Positions 1 to 5,799 of a stretch of 14,541 nt of DNA are shown here, one piece after another; within the stretch, counting starts at the first letter, position 1, and each line of letters opens with the position of its first letter. The stretch comes from Paramuribaculum sp. Lineage in GTDB: Bacteria; Bacteroidota; Bacteroidia; Bacteroidales; Muribaculaceae. Position numbers and translations under genes: made by a program. The notes beneath the pieces were generated by a model that was not told the origin of the DNA, ran no database searches, and was given only the letters and a program-made list of their open reading frames with translations. The stretch is from assembly GCA_029062075.1 (NCBI GenBank), contig JAIDQW010000069.1:1-14541 (forward strand), in the 5' to 3' direction.

Positions 1-602
1 ATGCAGGTGTTGATAAGGAGACTGGTAAAGCTTTGTACTACCTCAATGAAGAGGGTGATGAAACAACAGATAAATTTACTTCTGCTGCAAAACGCTATGT
101 CGGCAGTGCCGAGCCTAAAGTTTTCGGAGCTTTTGGCCTCAATGCAAATGCTTACGGTTTCGACCTCTCGATGCAGTTCAACTACCGACTTGGTAACAAG
201 GTAATGGATACTGGTCACTCATTCACTGGTTGGGGTATGTCGCTCCGTACACCACTCCAAATTGTAGCTGACAATTCATGGACTCCCGAAAATCCCAATG
301 CTAAATATCCTCAGTATATTTATGGCGACCCCAATAATACGATGGCAAACTCTTCACGCTGGTTGATGAATGGCAGCTATCTCCGTTTGAGTAATATAAC
401 TTTCGGATACACTCTCCCGGCAAAACTCACCCGTAAGGCATTTATGGAAAAGGTTCGTTTCTACACTACCTTTGACAATGTGCACACCTGGACTGCTTCT
501 GACTTCGTAGGCTACAATCCCGAAACATATTCAAGCGGTGTGATTGCATGGCAGTATCCTGCAACATTCACTTTCACCGGTGGTGTACAGGTTACATTCT
601 AA
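1..602 (+). CDS. SusC/RagA-family TonB-dependent outer-membrane transporter, C-terminal part (partial)
   Basis: This is the last ~200 residues of a SusC-type TonB-linked barrel, which imports oligosaccharides or other large nutrients across the outer membrane with a SusD lipoprotein as lid. The reading frame is open from base 3, so the gene begins to the left of the window and the ATG at 33 is internal. What is visible is the final beta-strand region: the stretch with GSYLRLSNITFGYTLP (about 110 residues into the fragment) is typical of SusC C-termini, and the protein ends in GGVQVTF, with the terminal aromatic residue expected of a barrel recognised by BamA. The N-terminal carboxypeptidase-like domain, plug and TonB box are not in view, so the substrate cannot be inferred. 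It is followed after 37 bases by the susD-like gene, the usual order for this pair. Confidence 0.93.
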   Translation, partial: AGVDKETGKALYYLNEEGDETTDKFTSAAKRYVGSAEPKVFGAFGLNANAYGFDLSMQFNYRLGNKVMDTGHSFTGWGMSLRTPLQIVADNSWTPENPNAKYPQYIYGDPNNTMANSSRWLMNGSYLRLSNITFGYTLPAKLTRKAFMEKVRFYTTFDNVHTWTASDFVGYNPETYSSGVIAWQYPATFTFTGGVQVTF

Positions 603-639
603 ACTCAATTTTTAGAAATAATTTCAAGGAAAAGATTTT

Positions 640-2145
640 ATGAAAAATATATTTATAAAGGCAATGGCGGGACTTATGCTCACCGTTTCAGCAACCGGCT
701 GTGGTGATAAGTTCTTCGATACTGACATCTTTGATGGTACCGACAGTGAGACTATTCTCGCTACCCCAGATGGAATTGCTGTAGCACTCAATGGTGCATA
801 CTATCGTTTAAGTCAGTATTATTTTGCCGGAAATTATGCGACAACTATAGGAGATTTATCTTCAGATATAATATATTGGAACGCAAACAACTCCCACCAG
901 AATGCGTCATATCAATTCAACTATCTGGATACTTACTATGGTTTTGAGTATATTTGGGTCTATGGCTATAAAGTTATAGATAATGCAGCTCGAGTTATTG
1001 AAAACTCAAAAAAACTATTGGCTGAATATCCTGAAAGCGAAGCGGAATTAAACCAGTATATGGCAGAAGCTTATGCTCTCAGAGCATATTCTATGTTTAT
1101 ACTCACTAATACTTTTGGTCATCAGATAAAAGTTGCAGGTCAGGATTTCTCAAATGAGCTTGGTGTTGCTATAGTAGAGACTCCTATCCCTGAATTCCAA
1201 AACATTAGTCGCTCTTCTGTAGGCGAATGTTACGCTCAAATTCTATCTGATCTTAATGCTTCCATTGCTGCATTTGAGGCGGCTCAGCAGTATAGTCGTT
1301 CCGGGGAAGTGTTTACACCGGCATCTGTTTACGGATTGATGGCAAGAGTGAAACTTTACCTGGAGGATTATAATGGGGCATTAGAAGCTGCCACTAATGC
1401 ACTTAATATGGCAGGTATCAAGGAACTGGCTACTACAGTATCAGCTTATGAAAGCCTATATGCCACGACTTATTCCAACAATGAATCACTCTTTTATCTT
1501 GCTCTAGATACCAAGACTAACTGGAGCGCTAACTCATGTGGAACATTGTACACAACTTATTGCTATGGTCCGTCACCCTATTTGATTTCACTATATAGTG
1601 ATGAAGATGTCCGCACATCAATCATGTACTGGACAAATCAGGCTGGCACAGCTTATGTGAATTATGGAGCTACAACCCCTTGGTTTGGTGGTGGTAAATA
1701 TGGTCAAGGTTCGTTTAATGCAGTTGGTGGCGGTAACCCTGCTTGTCAAACAAATTATTTAATAAACGCTCCGGAAATGTTCCTTATTCAGGCAGAGGCT
1801 AATATTCAGCTAAACAAAGAAGCCGATGCTAAAAAGGCACTTTTGACTGTGGCTATGCGTGACAATGCGATAACATCAATTTCAGACCTGCCTTCTGGTA
1901 AAACTGAAATTATGGAATTTATACAGGATGAGCGTGCACGTGAGCTTTTCCAGGAAGGACACCGCCTTTGGGACCTACGTCGCTGGGGTAAAAAAGCTAA
2001 TCTGTATGCTTATGGAGCACCGTCTATTCAATATCAGATTACCGATGCCAATATGTCGGATATAATATTCCCGATTCCGCAGAGTGAAATCAATGCGGGT
2101 TATGGGATTGAACAAACTCCAGGCTGGGCGGAAACACGTCCGTAA
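640..2145 (+). CDS. SusD/RagB-family nutrient-binding outer-membrane lipoprotein
   Basis: This is the surface lipoprotein partner of the preceding SusC-like transporter; SusD proteins bind the glycan and close over the barrel. The ATG at 640 is preceded by a purine-rich AAGGAAAAG (626-634) and opens a lipoprotein signal peptide, with the acceptor cysteine at residue 21 (SATGC, followed by Gly-Asp). The mature protein shows SusD features: a TPR-like helical segment around residues 140-160 (EAYALRAYSMFILTNTFG) and the C-terminal family signature at about 431-450 (ERARELFQEGHRLWDLRRWG). At 501 residues it has normal family length. No frameshift or missing segment is seen. It is the last gene of its transcript, since hairpins and a strong terminator follow. 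The ligand cannot be predicted because no enzyme genes are in view. Confidence 0.95.
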   Translation: MKNIFIKAMAGLMLTVSATGCGDKFFDTDIFDGTDSETILATPDGIAVALNGAYYRLSQYYFAGNYATTIGDLSSDIIYWNANNSHQNASYQFNYLDTYYGFEYIWVYGYKVIDNAARVIENSKKLLAEYPESEAELNQYMAEAYALRAYSMFILTNTFGHQIKVAGQDFSNELGVAIVETPIPEFQNISRSSVGECYAQILSDLNASIAAFEAAQQYSRSGEVFTPASVYGLMARVKLYLEDYNGALEAATNALNMAGIKELATTVSAYESLYATTYSNNESLFYLALDTKTNWSANSCGTLYTTYCYGPSPYLISLYSDEDVRTSIMYWTNQAGTAYVNYGATTPWFGGGKYGQGSFNAVGGGNPACQTNYLINAPEMFLIQAEANIQLNKEADAKKALLTVAMRDNAITSISDLPSGKTEIMEFIQDERARELFQEGHRLWDLRRWGKKANLYAYGAPSIQYQITDANMSDIIFPIPQSEINAGYGIEQTPGWAETRP

Positions 2146-2165
2146 TTTGTAATTTGACTAAAGGC

Positions 2166-2184
2166 ATTACCGCTACGCGGTAAT
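2166..2184 (+). repeat. 3' UTR hairpin after susD
   Basis: This is a perfect inverted repeat, ATTACCGC-TAC-GCGGTAAT, starting 20 bases after the susD stop. It has an 8-bp stem and a 3-base loop. It is followed by an AT-rich stretch but no clean U run, so it is more likely an mRNA 3'-end stabilising stem or a weak first terminator in front of the stronger one at 2209. Confidence 0.6.
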
Positions 2185-2208
2185 ATATTTCATACTGAAA
2201 AATAATTA

Positions 2209-2248
2209 GGGAAAGGCGAGTCGTGAGACCCGCCTTTTCCGCTTTTTT
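2209..2248 (+). terminator. Rho-independent terminator of the susCD transcript, possibly bidirectional
   Basis: A 10-bp stem (2209-2218 with 2231-2240, one G-U pair) carries an inner 3-bp extension (2220-2222 with 2227-2229) capped by a GTGA tetraloop. It is followed by GC and six T (2243-2248). This is a classic intrinsic terminator for the plus-strand sus genes. On the minus strand the same stem is followed by TAATTATTTTT, so it could also terminate the convergent small membrane-protein gene that ends at 2284. Confidence 0.88.
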
Positions 2249-2283
2249 ATAATACTATATTTAAGACGTTTCGTGAATTCCTG

Positions 2284-2703
2284 CTATTTCATCAGAGAGC
2301 GGAGGATTTTCAATCGCTTCGCAACATGACCGATGGCAAGAATGGTGAAAATAATGCCGCACACATAGTGTAGGATAGAGATAAAATGCGAATGACTGCC
2401 GAAAATGAGGATTAAGCCCGATATCATAAGCAAAGCCCCTGCTATGATAAGAATAGTTGTCACTCGTTTACGACTCACCGGTATTTTCTCATAGTTCGTA
2501 AACCATTTGTCATGCTGAACCGAGTGTGCGATCAGGTCAGCCAAAAGCAGTAAACCCACTATCTCATGGGTGGTCCACAAGAATATATTATTATAGATGA
2601 AAAGATGATTGACCTGGCGGTGGAGTATCATTCCGGTGATAATAGCCGTGAGGAGGAGTGCCATTGCGCAAAAATCAACCGTAGCCTTGTTTTTTCCTTT
2701 CAT
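2284..2703 (-). CDS. Small four-helix membrane protein, DUF4405-like, with cytochrome-b-type paired histidines
   Basis: The 139-residue protein has four hydrophobic helices, at about residues 10-28, 40-60, 80-102 and 107-126 counted from the ATG at 2703. It resembles DUF4405 membrane proteins by length and layout. Helix 2 carries His46 and His60, and helix 4 carries His112 and His126; both pairs are exactly 14 residues apart. That is the arrangement that ligates two b hemes in cytochrome b, so a diheme electron-transfer role in the inner membrane is a reasonable inference. The frame is open up to a GTG at 2733, but a promoter element (2723-2730) lies inside that extension, so ATG 2709 or ATG 2703 is the likely start. 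I chose 2703 because MKGKNKATVDF gives a normal basic N-terminus. No Shine-Dalgarno sequence is seen. The physiological partner is unknown; a 24-codon hydrophobic ORF lies just upstream. Confidence 0.8.
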   Translation of the reverse strand: MKGKNKATVDFCAMALLLTAIITGMILHRQVNHLFIYNNIFLWTTHEIVGLLLLADLIAHSVQHDKWFTNYEKIPVSRKRVTTILIIAGALLMISGLILIFGSHSHFISILHYVCGIIFTILAIGHVAKRLKILRSLMK

Positions 2704-2722
2704 AAGCATGATGATATTTCGC

Positions 2723-2730
2723 AAAGATAG
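2723..2730 (-). promoter_or_regulatory. Bacteroidota -7 element TATCTTTG before the DUF4405-like gene
   Basis: On the minus strand TATCTTTG is an exact match to TAnnTTTG. Transcription would start about 5-8 bases downstream, giving an almost leaderless mRNA for the ATG at 2709 or 2703. No TTG sits at the expected distance upstream, so the -33 part is missing or degenerate. The element rules against the GTG start at 2733 if this promoter is used. Confidence 0.5.
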
Positions 2731-2762
2731 CACAAATAATCTGTTTTGGTGTAGGATTGTGG

Positions 2763-2837
2763 TTATTTTACGTTACCGTCTTTCAGTGCCTGTAATAACC
2801 AGCATGGCAGCAAAATGAGAATCAGAAGAATTTCCAT
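2763..2837 (-). CDS. Candidate 24-residue hydrophobic micropeptide
   Basis: An ATG at 2837 opens a 24-codon frame closed by TAA at 2763-2765. The product begins MEILLILILLPCWLLQAL and ends with the polar tail KDGNVK, so it would be a single short transmembrane segment with a charged end. The support is indirect. A -7 promoter element (2888-2895) and a leader hairpin (2865-2883) lie upstream on the same strand, and the frame stops about 60 bases before the DUF4405-like start, so the two could be co-transcribed. There is no Shine-Dalgarno sequence. I do not recognise the family. Small single-helix subunits are known partners of respiratory membrane complexes (CydX, KdpF), but calling this one such a subunit is inference. 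It may also be chance in AT-rich DNA. Confidence 0.4.
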   Translation of the reverse strand: MEILLILILLPCWLLQALKDGNVK

Positions 2838-2864
2838 AATATCCGGGCGTTAATGAATTACTTG

Positions 2865-2883
2865 GAGGCTCACTATGAACCTC
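2865..2883 (-). promoter_or_regulatory. Leader hairpin at the predicted 5' end of the micro-ORF transcript
   Basis: Minus-strand RNA can form an 8-bp stem, GAGGTTCA with TGAGCCTC (one G-U pair), around a TAG loop. It begins about where transcription from the -7 element at 2888-2895 should start, leaving about 28 bases to the ATG at 2837. There is no U run after it, so it is a 5' stem (stability or translational control) rather than a terminator. Confidence 0.45.
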
Positions 2884-2887
2884 GTTG

Positions 2888-2895
2888 CAAAAATA
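2888..2895 (-). promoter_or_regulatory. Bacteroidota -7 element TATTTTTG upstream of the micro-ORF
   Basis: TATTTTTG on the minus strand is an exact match to TAnnTTTG. The nearest upstream TTG is 26 bases away, longer than the usual spacing of about 19-22, so the -33 part is weak. It would drive the micro-ORF and possibly the DUF4405-like gene. Confidence 0.45.
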
Positions 2896-2969
2896 GTAGC
2901 TCACAGTGCGGTAATTTTGCCCAATCACCTTAAATAAGATTAATACGCATGATTGCTTCCGTATAGCAC

Positions 2970-3000
2970 AAAAAAAATTGATTGTCATCACGACAATCAA
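2970..3000 (-). terminator. Rho-independent terminator of the candidate small RNA
   Basis: The stem TTGATTGTC / GACAATCAA (9 bp, no mismatch, loop GTGAT) is followed on the minus strand by eight consecutive T (2977-2970). It would end the small RNA and any read-through coming from the tam genes. Confidence 0.85.
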
Positions 3001-3037
3001 CCTTTTGTTAACCTTAAATCTAATACCATGAAAAACA
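2970..3037 (-). ncRNA. Candidate small RNA, about 68 nt, with own promoter and terminator
   Basis: On the minus strand a strong promoter (3043-3073) is followed about 68 bases later by an intrinsic terminator. The 5' half, roughly 3037-3001, is unstructured and contains GTTTTTCATGG and ATTAGATTTAAGGTTAAC. The 3' half is a perfect 9-bp stem (2992-3000 with 2978-2986, loop of five) followed by eight U. No convincing ORF lies between them: the long frame crossing this region begins with TTG inside the promoter and runs through the terminator. The layout is that of a free-standing regulatory RNA with a single-stranded seed region. From memory the ATTAGATTTAAGG block recurs in Bacteroidales genomes, so it may belong to an already catalogued Bacteroidales RNA motif; I could not check this. 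Confidence 0.68.
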
Positions 3038-3042
3038 CGGTG

Positions 3043-3073
3043 CAAAATTACTGTTGTGAGTAATATCTTGCAA
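3043..3073 (-). promoter_or_regulatory. Bacteroidota promoter (TTG - 20 bp - TAATTTTG) of the candidate small RNA
   Basis: On the minus strand TTG at 3073-3071 is followed by 20 bases and then TAATTTTG at 3050-3043. This is an exact -7 element at normal spacing from a -33 core. It is the best-formed promoter in the window. The predicted start is near 3036-3039. Confidence 0.72.
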
Positions 3074-3201
3074 TAAATAGAATGAAAAAATCCGAGGAAT
3101 TAACATTATTTTGCCTAATGGGTCTATTAAAACACCTGTTTCGCTTGCAAAATGCATGTATTTATTAGATTTTGTAGCAATCTGCTATAAATTGAGTTGA
3201 G
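3074..3201. other. AT-rich intergenic stretch without recognised features
   Basis: I see no gene, tRNA, promoter match or strong inverted repeat here. The only frame of note is a 28-codon plus-strand ORF (3082-3168) with no promoter or ribosome-binding support, which I do not call. Confidence 0.5.
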
Positions 3202-3226
3202 AAAAACGAGCCTTAATAATAAGCCC
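3202..3226 (-). terminator. Weak intrinsic terminator downstream of the tam genes
   Basis: Minus-strand RNA can pair GGGCTT (3226-3221) with AGGCTC (3213-3208), six pairs including two G-U, around a 7-base loop, followed by G and five U (3206-3202). It is the first stem-plus-U-run after tamL, about 270 bases past the stop. It would give the lptD-tamB-tamL message a long, hairpin-rich 3' UTR. Confidence 0.35.
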
Positions 3227-3267
3227 CGTTAACATTCATTAATTCTCTCTTCTCTCTCCTTGCGATG

Positions 3268-3487
3268 ACCCTTACGAATCCTCCGAACCGGACTATCTAC
3301 GGTTTGCCCACTACGCGGGCACTACCTCCCAATCTTACTCCTCCCATTCCAAATTCGGCAGGAGCGAGTCCCGGAGGGACCGGCATTTTGTTAACAGGGA
3401 ACATTCATGTGCCCGGCACGGCAATCAGCCTACCAACAACGCCGGAGGTGTGGAACTGCCTCCTATCAGGCGAGGAAAGCACCGGAG
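3268..3487. repeat. GC-richer intergenic block dense in short inverted repeats
   Basis: Between the AT-rich spacer and the tamL stop, about 220 bases hold at least six short palindromes: TCCG-AAC-CGGA (3282-3292), TGCCC...GGGCA (3305-3321), CTCCT...AGGAG (3338-3364, extended by two pairs after a mismatch), GTCCC-GGA-GGGAC (3368-3380), GTGC-CCG-GCAC (3409-3419) and GGAGG...CCTCC (3434-3453). The hexamer CCGGAG occurs three times (3371, 3432, 3482). It may be a structured 3' UTR of the tam transcript, a small RNA or a dispersed palindromic element; sequence alone does not decide. A plus-strand frame through it (3265-3648) is proline-rich because of the CC-rich repeats and runs antisense into tamL, so I do not call it coding. 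Confidence 0.5.
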
Positions 3488-3498
3488 CTAATCTCAGT

Positions 3499-5799
3499 TT
3501 AGAAGGGATAGCCTATGGCAAGATGGAAGGCAAGGGATTTTTTGAACGAGGTCATGTTGTAATAGCCTCTTTTGCCGGTGTCGTAGGGCAGATGGATTCC
3601 TACACCGAGGTCACCGCGCACAACAAGCATCCCTATGTCAAGTCTTAATCCTGCTCCGGTGCCCGTGGCAAGGTCCTTGAAAAATGATTTGCCTTCTAAT
3701 TTGCCACCCGGACGCAACGGGTCTTCTTTCAGCAGCCACACGTTGCCGGAGTCAAAGAATACTGCACCATGGAGCGGACCGTAAATCGGGAATCGGTACT
3801 CAACGTTGAATTCAAACTTGAATGTACCGGTCTGGTCAAAATAACCGTTTATCAGGTGTTCAGGCACTTTGTAGCTGCCGGGACCTATACTGCGGACGGT
3901 AAAGGCGCGGATTGAATTCGCACCGCCAACATAGAATTGCTCGCTGTAAGGCACCTGGGTGGCATTGCCGTAAGCATGGGCAGCTCCTAAAGCGGCTCGT
4001 GTCACCAGCCAGTTATCACCCCACAGCCGGCGGTTATAAACAAATTGTGTGGTGCCTTTTACAAATTGTGAGAAAGGTGTGCCAAAGAGACGTTTCTCAC
4101 CTTTGACTCCGCATAGTCGGTATAGTGCCCAGAACACATTGCCTGCTTCCTGAACAGTGAATTGCCAGTTGATGGAGTTGTCGCGGTCTATGCTTGTGTC
4201 GTATGTGAAGCTATATGCGAGCTGAGGAATAAACTGACTCTTGAAACTCTCCGCTATAGCCGGGTTCTCCCTCATTATCGAGTCAAATTCGGCGGTGGAG
4301 TTCATCAGCTTGGTATATGTGAGCTTGAACGGTGTGAAAGTATTTGTAGCGTGACGGTTCAGCCGGAAGTCATAGTTGATCGATGTGTTGAACTGTGCCA
4401 TCCTGAAATAATGGGGACGGTTCAGAAGGTCAACATTCAGTGCTATTCTTGTCCAGTTCAGTTCTCTTCGGCTATGTGGGAAAAATCCCGGAATAAGAAG
4501 CCGCGGAAATGCGAGGGTAGAATTTATCCCGACTTCGTATGAGTTGAGAATCGAACCTCCTTTGTTTCGTCCAGTCTGCCATTCGTAAGCTCCGGTGAGA
4601 TTAAGACTCAGCTGTTCACCACCGCCAAAAAGGTTTTTGTTGGTAACTCCGAATGACAGTCCCGGACCGAGGTAACTGTTGGATTTGGAGGTGACATTCA
4701 CCTCTAATGATGCTTCGAGCGGTGCATCGAAAGTGCACTCAATCAGCACATCAAGCACTCTTTTACAGCCGGCAGTATCAGGAATGGCATTGATTTCGAT
4801 GTTATTGAATATGCCTGTGCGCGAAAGATATGTCTGTGTACGGTTCATGTCACGAACAGAAAAAATCTTGCCTTCGCGGAAGGTGATGCACTCAGGTATA
4901 AGTTTGCGGCGCAGTCTGGAGGGCATCATCTGTATGATTGTGCCACGGCGAGTTTCAAAGGTATCGGGAGTGCCTCCACCTTTATTGCGGTTGATAACCG
5001 TAGTGATGCTGCCGGTGCGCCAGCGGGTGTATGAACCCTTCGGAGCGTTGGAAGCAAGCACCATTTTTATTGCAATCTTCTTCGGATTTATAGTGCTGTC
5101 GGCGAGGTACTCAATGAAGTCTGGCTTAAAGAAATAATATCCTCTGTTTCTAACAAAGTTGGCGATATTGATTCTTGTGGCTGAAAGAGAATCCGTGCAA
5201 TAGCGCGAACCTGCTCTCAAATAAGTGTTTACTGAAGTAATTGAGTCGATAATATGATTTAGGTGGCAGGTGTCCGGCAGAAGCGTAACGCTGTCAATAA
5301 GATATTCTGGACCTGTTTCAATCTTATAGAGGATACTTGCCTTTTTCTTGTTTCTGCCCTGTACGAGCTCGTAGGAGGCTGACCCGCGGAAATAGCCGTT
5401 GTTATCCAGAATCTCATCTATCATTTTGGTGCGCACCTCAGGGCGTACATCACTGATAAGGACCGGTTCTGCGACAAGCTTCTCGTAAATCCAGTGCTTG
5501 AAGCCCTTTGGAGGATTGCTCCAGTTATTATACACCCAAAGTCCAAGCGGAAAAGGATACCTCAGGTAAGGTGAGATAAGGCAGTTGTTTGGTGCTACAT
5601 TCACCGCGTTTTTGACCTCTGCAGCGAGTCCCGGTGCCTGCGCAACGCCCTCCGGAGTCTCTATTTTTATTTTCTTGACTCCGGTATAAAGTATCTCGTC
5701 ATCAGCGATGCGTCTGGTTGTGGAGCATCCGGTAACGGTGAGTATTGTAAAGACAGCAATAATTGCTGATGTCAGTTTATTTAGAAGAATCCGTTTCAT
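3499..5799 (-). CDS. tamL: TamL-like outer-membrane lipoprotein, BamA/TamA superfamily
   Basis: This is a 766-residue Omp85-family protein with a lipoprotein signal, the form of TamA found in Bacteroidota. It is expected to sit in the outer membrane and work with TamB. The start at ATG 5799 is chosen because a signal peptide begins there (MKRILLNKL...) with acceptor cysteine at residue 25 (TVTGC); the frame extends to an ATG at 5844, but the added 15 residues would block the signal. POTRA-like repeats span roughly residues 50-360, for example GYFRGSASYELV near 135 and TYLSRTGIFNNIEI near 324. The barrel follows and contains GGANSIRAF at 625-633, the equivalent of the lumenal-loop VRGF motif with the arginine kept. 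It ends in Phe (AIGYPF), as barrel proteins do. The gene overlaps the end of tamB by 23 bases in another frame, so the two are probably translationally coupled. A hairpin-rich non-coding block follows. Confidence 0.88.
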   Translation of the reverse strand: MKRILLNKLTSAIIAVFTILTVTGCSTTRRIADDEILYTGVKKIKIETPEGVAQAPGLAAEVKNAVNVAPNNCLISPYLRYPFPLGLWVYNNWSNPPKGFKHWIYEKLVAEPVLISDVRPEVRTKMIDEILDNNGYFRGSASYELVQGRNKKKASILYKIETGPEYLIDSVTLLPDTCHLNHIIDSITSVNTYLRAGSRYCTDSLSATRINIANFVRNRGYYFFKPDFIEYLADSTINPKKIAIKMVLASNAPKGSYTRWRTGSITTVINRNKGGGTPDTFETRRGTIIQMMPSRLRRKLIPECITFREGKIFSVRDMNRTQTYLSRTGIFNNIEINAIPDTAGCKRVLDVLIECTFDAPLEASLEVNVTSKSNSYLGPGLSFGVTNKNLFGGGEQLSLNLTGAYEWQTGRNKGGSILNSYEVGINSTLAFPRLLIPGFFPHSRRELNWTRIALNVDLLNRPHYFRMAQFNTSINYDFRLNRHATNTFTPFKLTYTKLMNSTAEFDSIMRENPAIAESFKSQFIPQLAYSFTYDTSIDRDNSINWQFTVQEAGNVFWALYRLCGVKGEKRLFGTPFSQFVKGTTQFVYNRRLWGDNWLVTRAALGAAHAYGNATQVPYSEQFYVGGANSIRAFTVRSIGPGSYKVPEHLINGYFDQTGTFKFEFNVEYRFPIYGPLHGAVFFDSGNVWLLKEDPLRPGGKLEGKSFFKDLATGTGAGLRLDIGMLVVRGDLGVGIHLPYDTGKRGYYNMTSFKKSLAFHLAIGYPF

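Noticed and set aside
2773..3045. 90-codon minus-strand ORF beginning with TTG
   Set aside because: It begins inside a promoter element and runs through a strong terminator and the leader hairpin. The composition is not protein-like, and the small RNA plus the micro-ORF explain the region better.
3082..3168. 28-codon plus-strand ORF beginning MKKSEEL
   Set aside because: Only a short open frame in AT-rich DNA, with no promoter match, ribosome-binding site or neighbour to support it.
3459..3489. Resemblance of GGCGAGGAAAGCACCGGAG to the conserved 5' region of RNase P RNA (GAGGAAAGTCCGGGC)
   Set aside because: The match is partial, and the matching piece runs straight into tamL coding sequence with no downstream RNase P core.
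3265..3648. 127-codon plus-strand ORF, proline-rich at its start, through the hairpin block
   Set aside because: It runs about 150 bases antisense into the well-supported tamL 3' end. Its composition follows from CC-rich palindromes, and it has no promoter, ribosome-binding site or recognisable domain.
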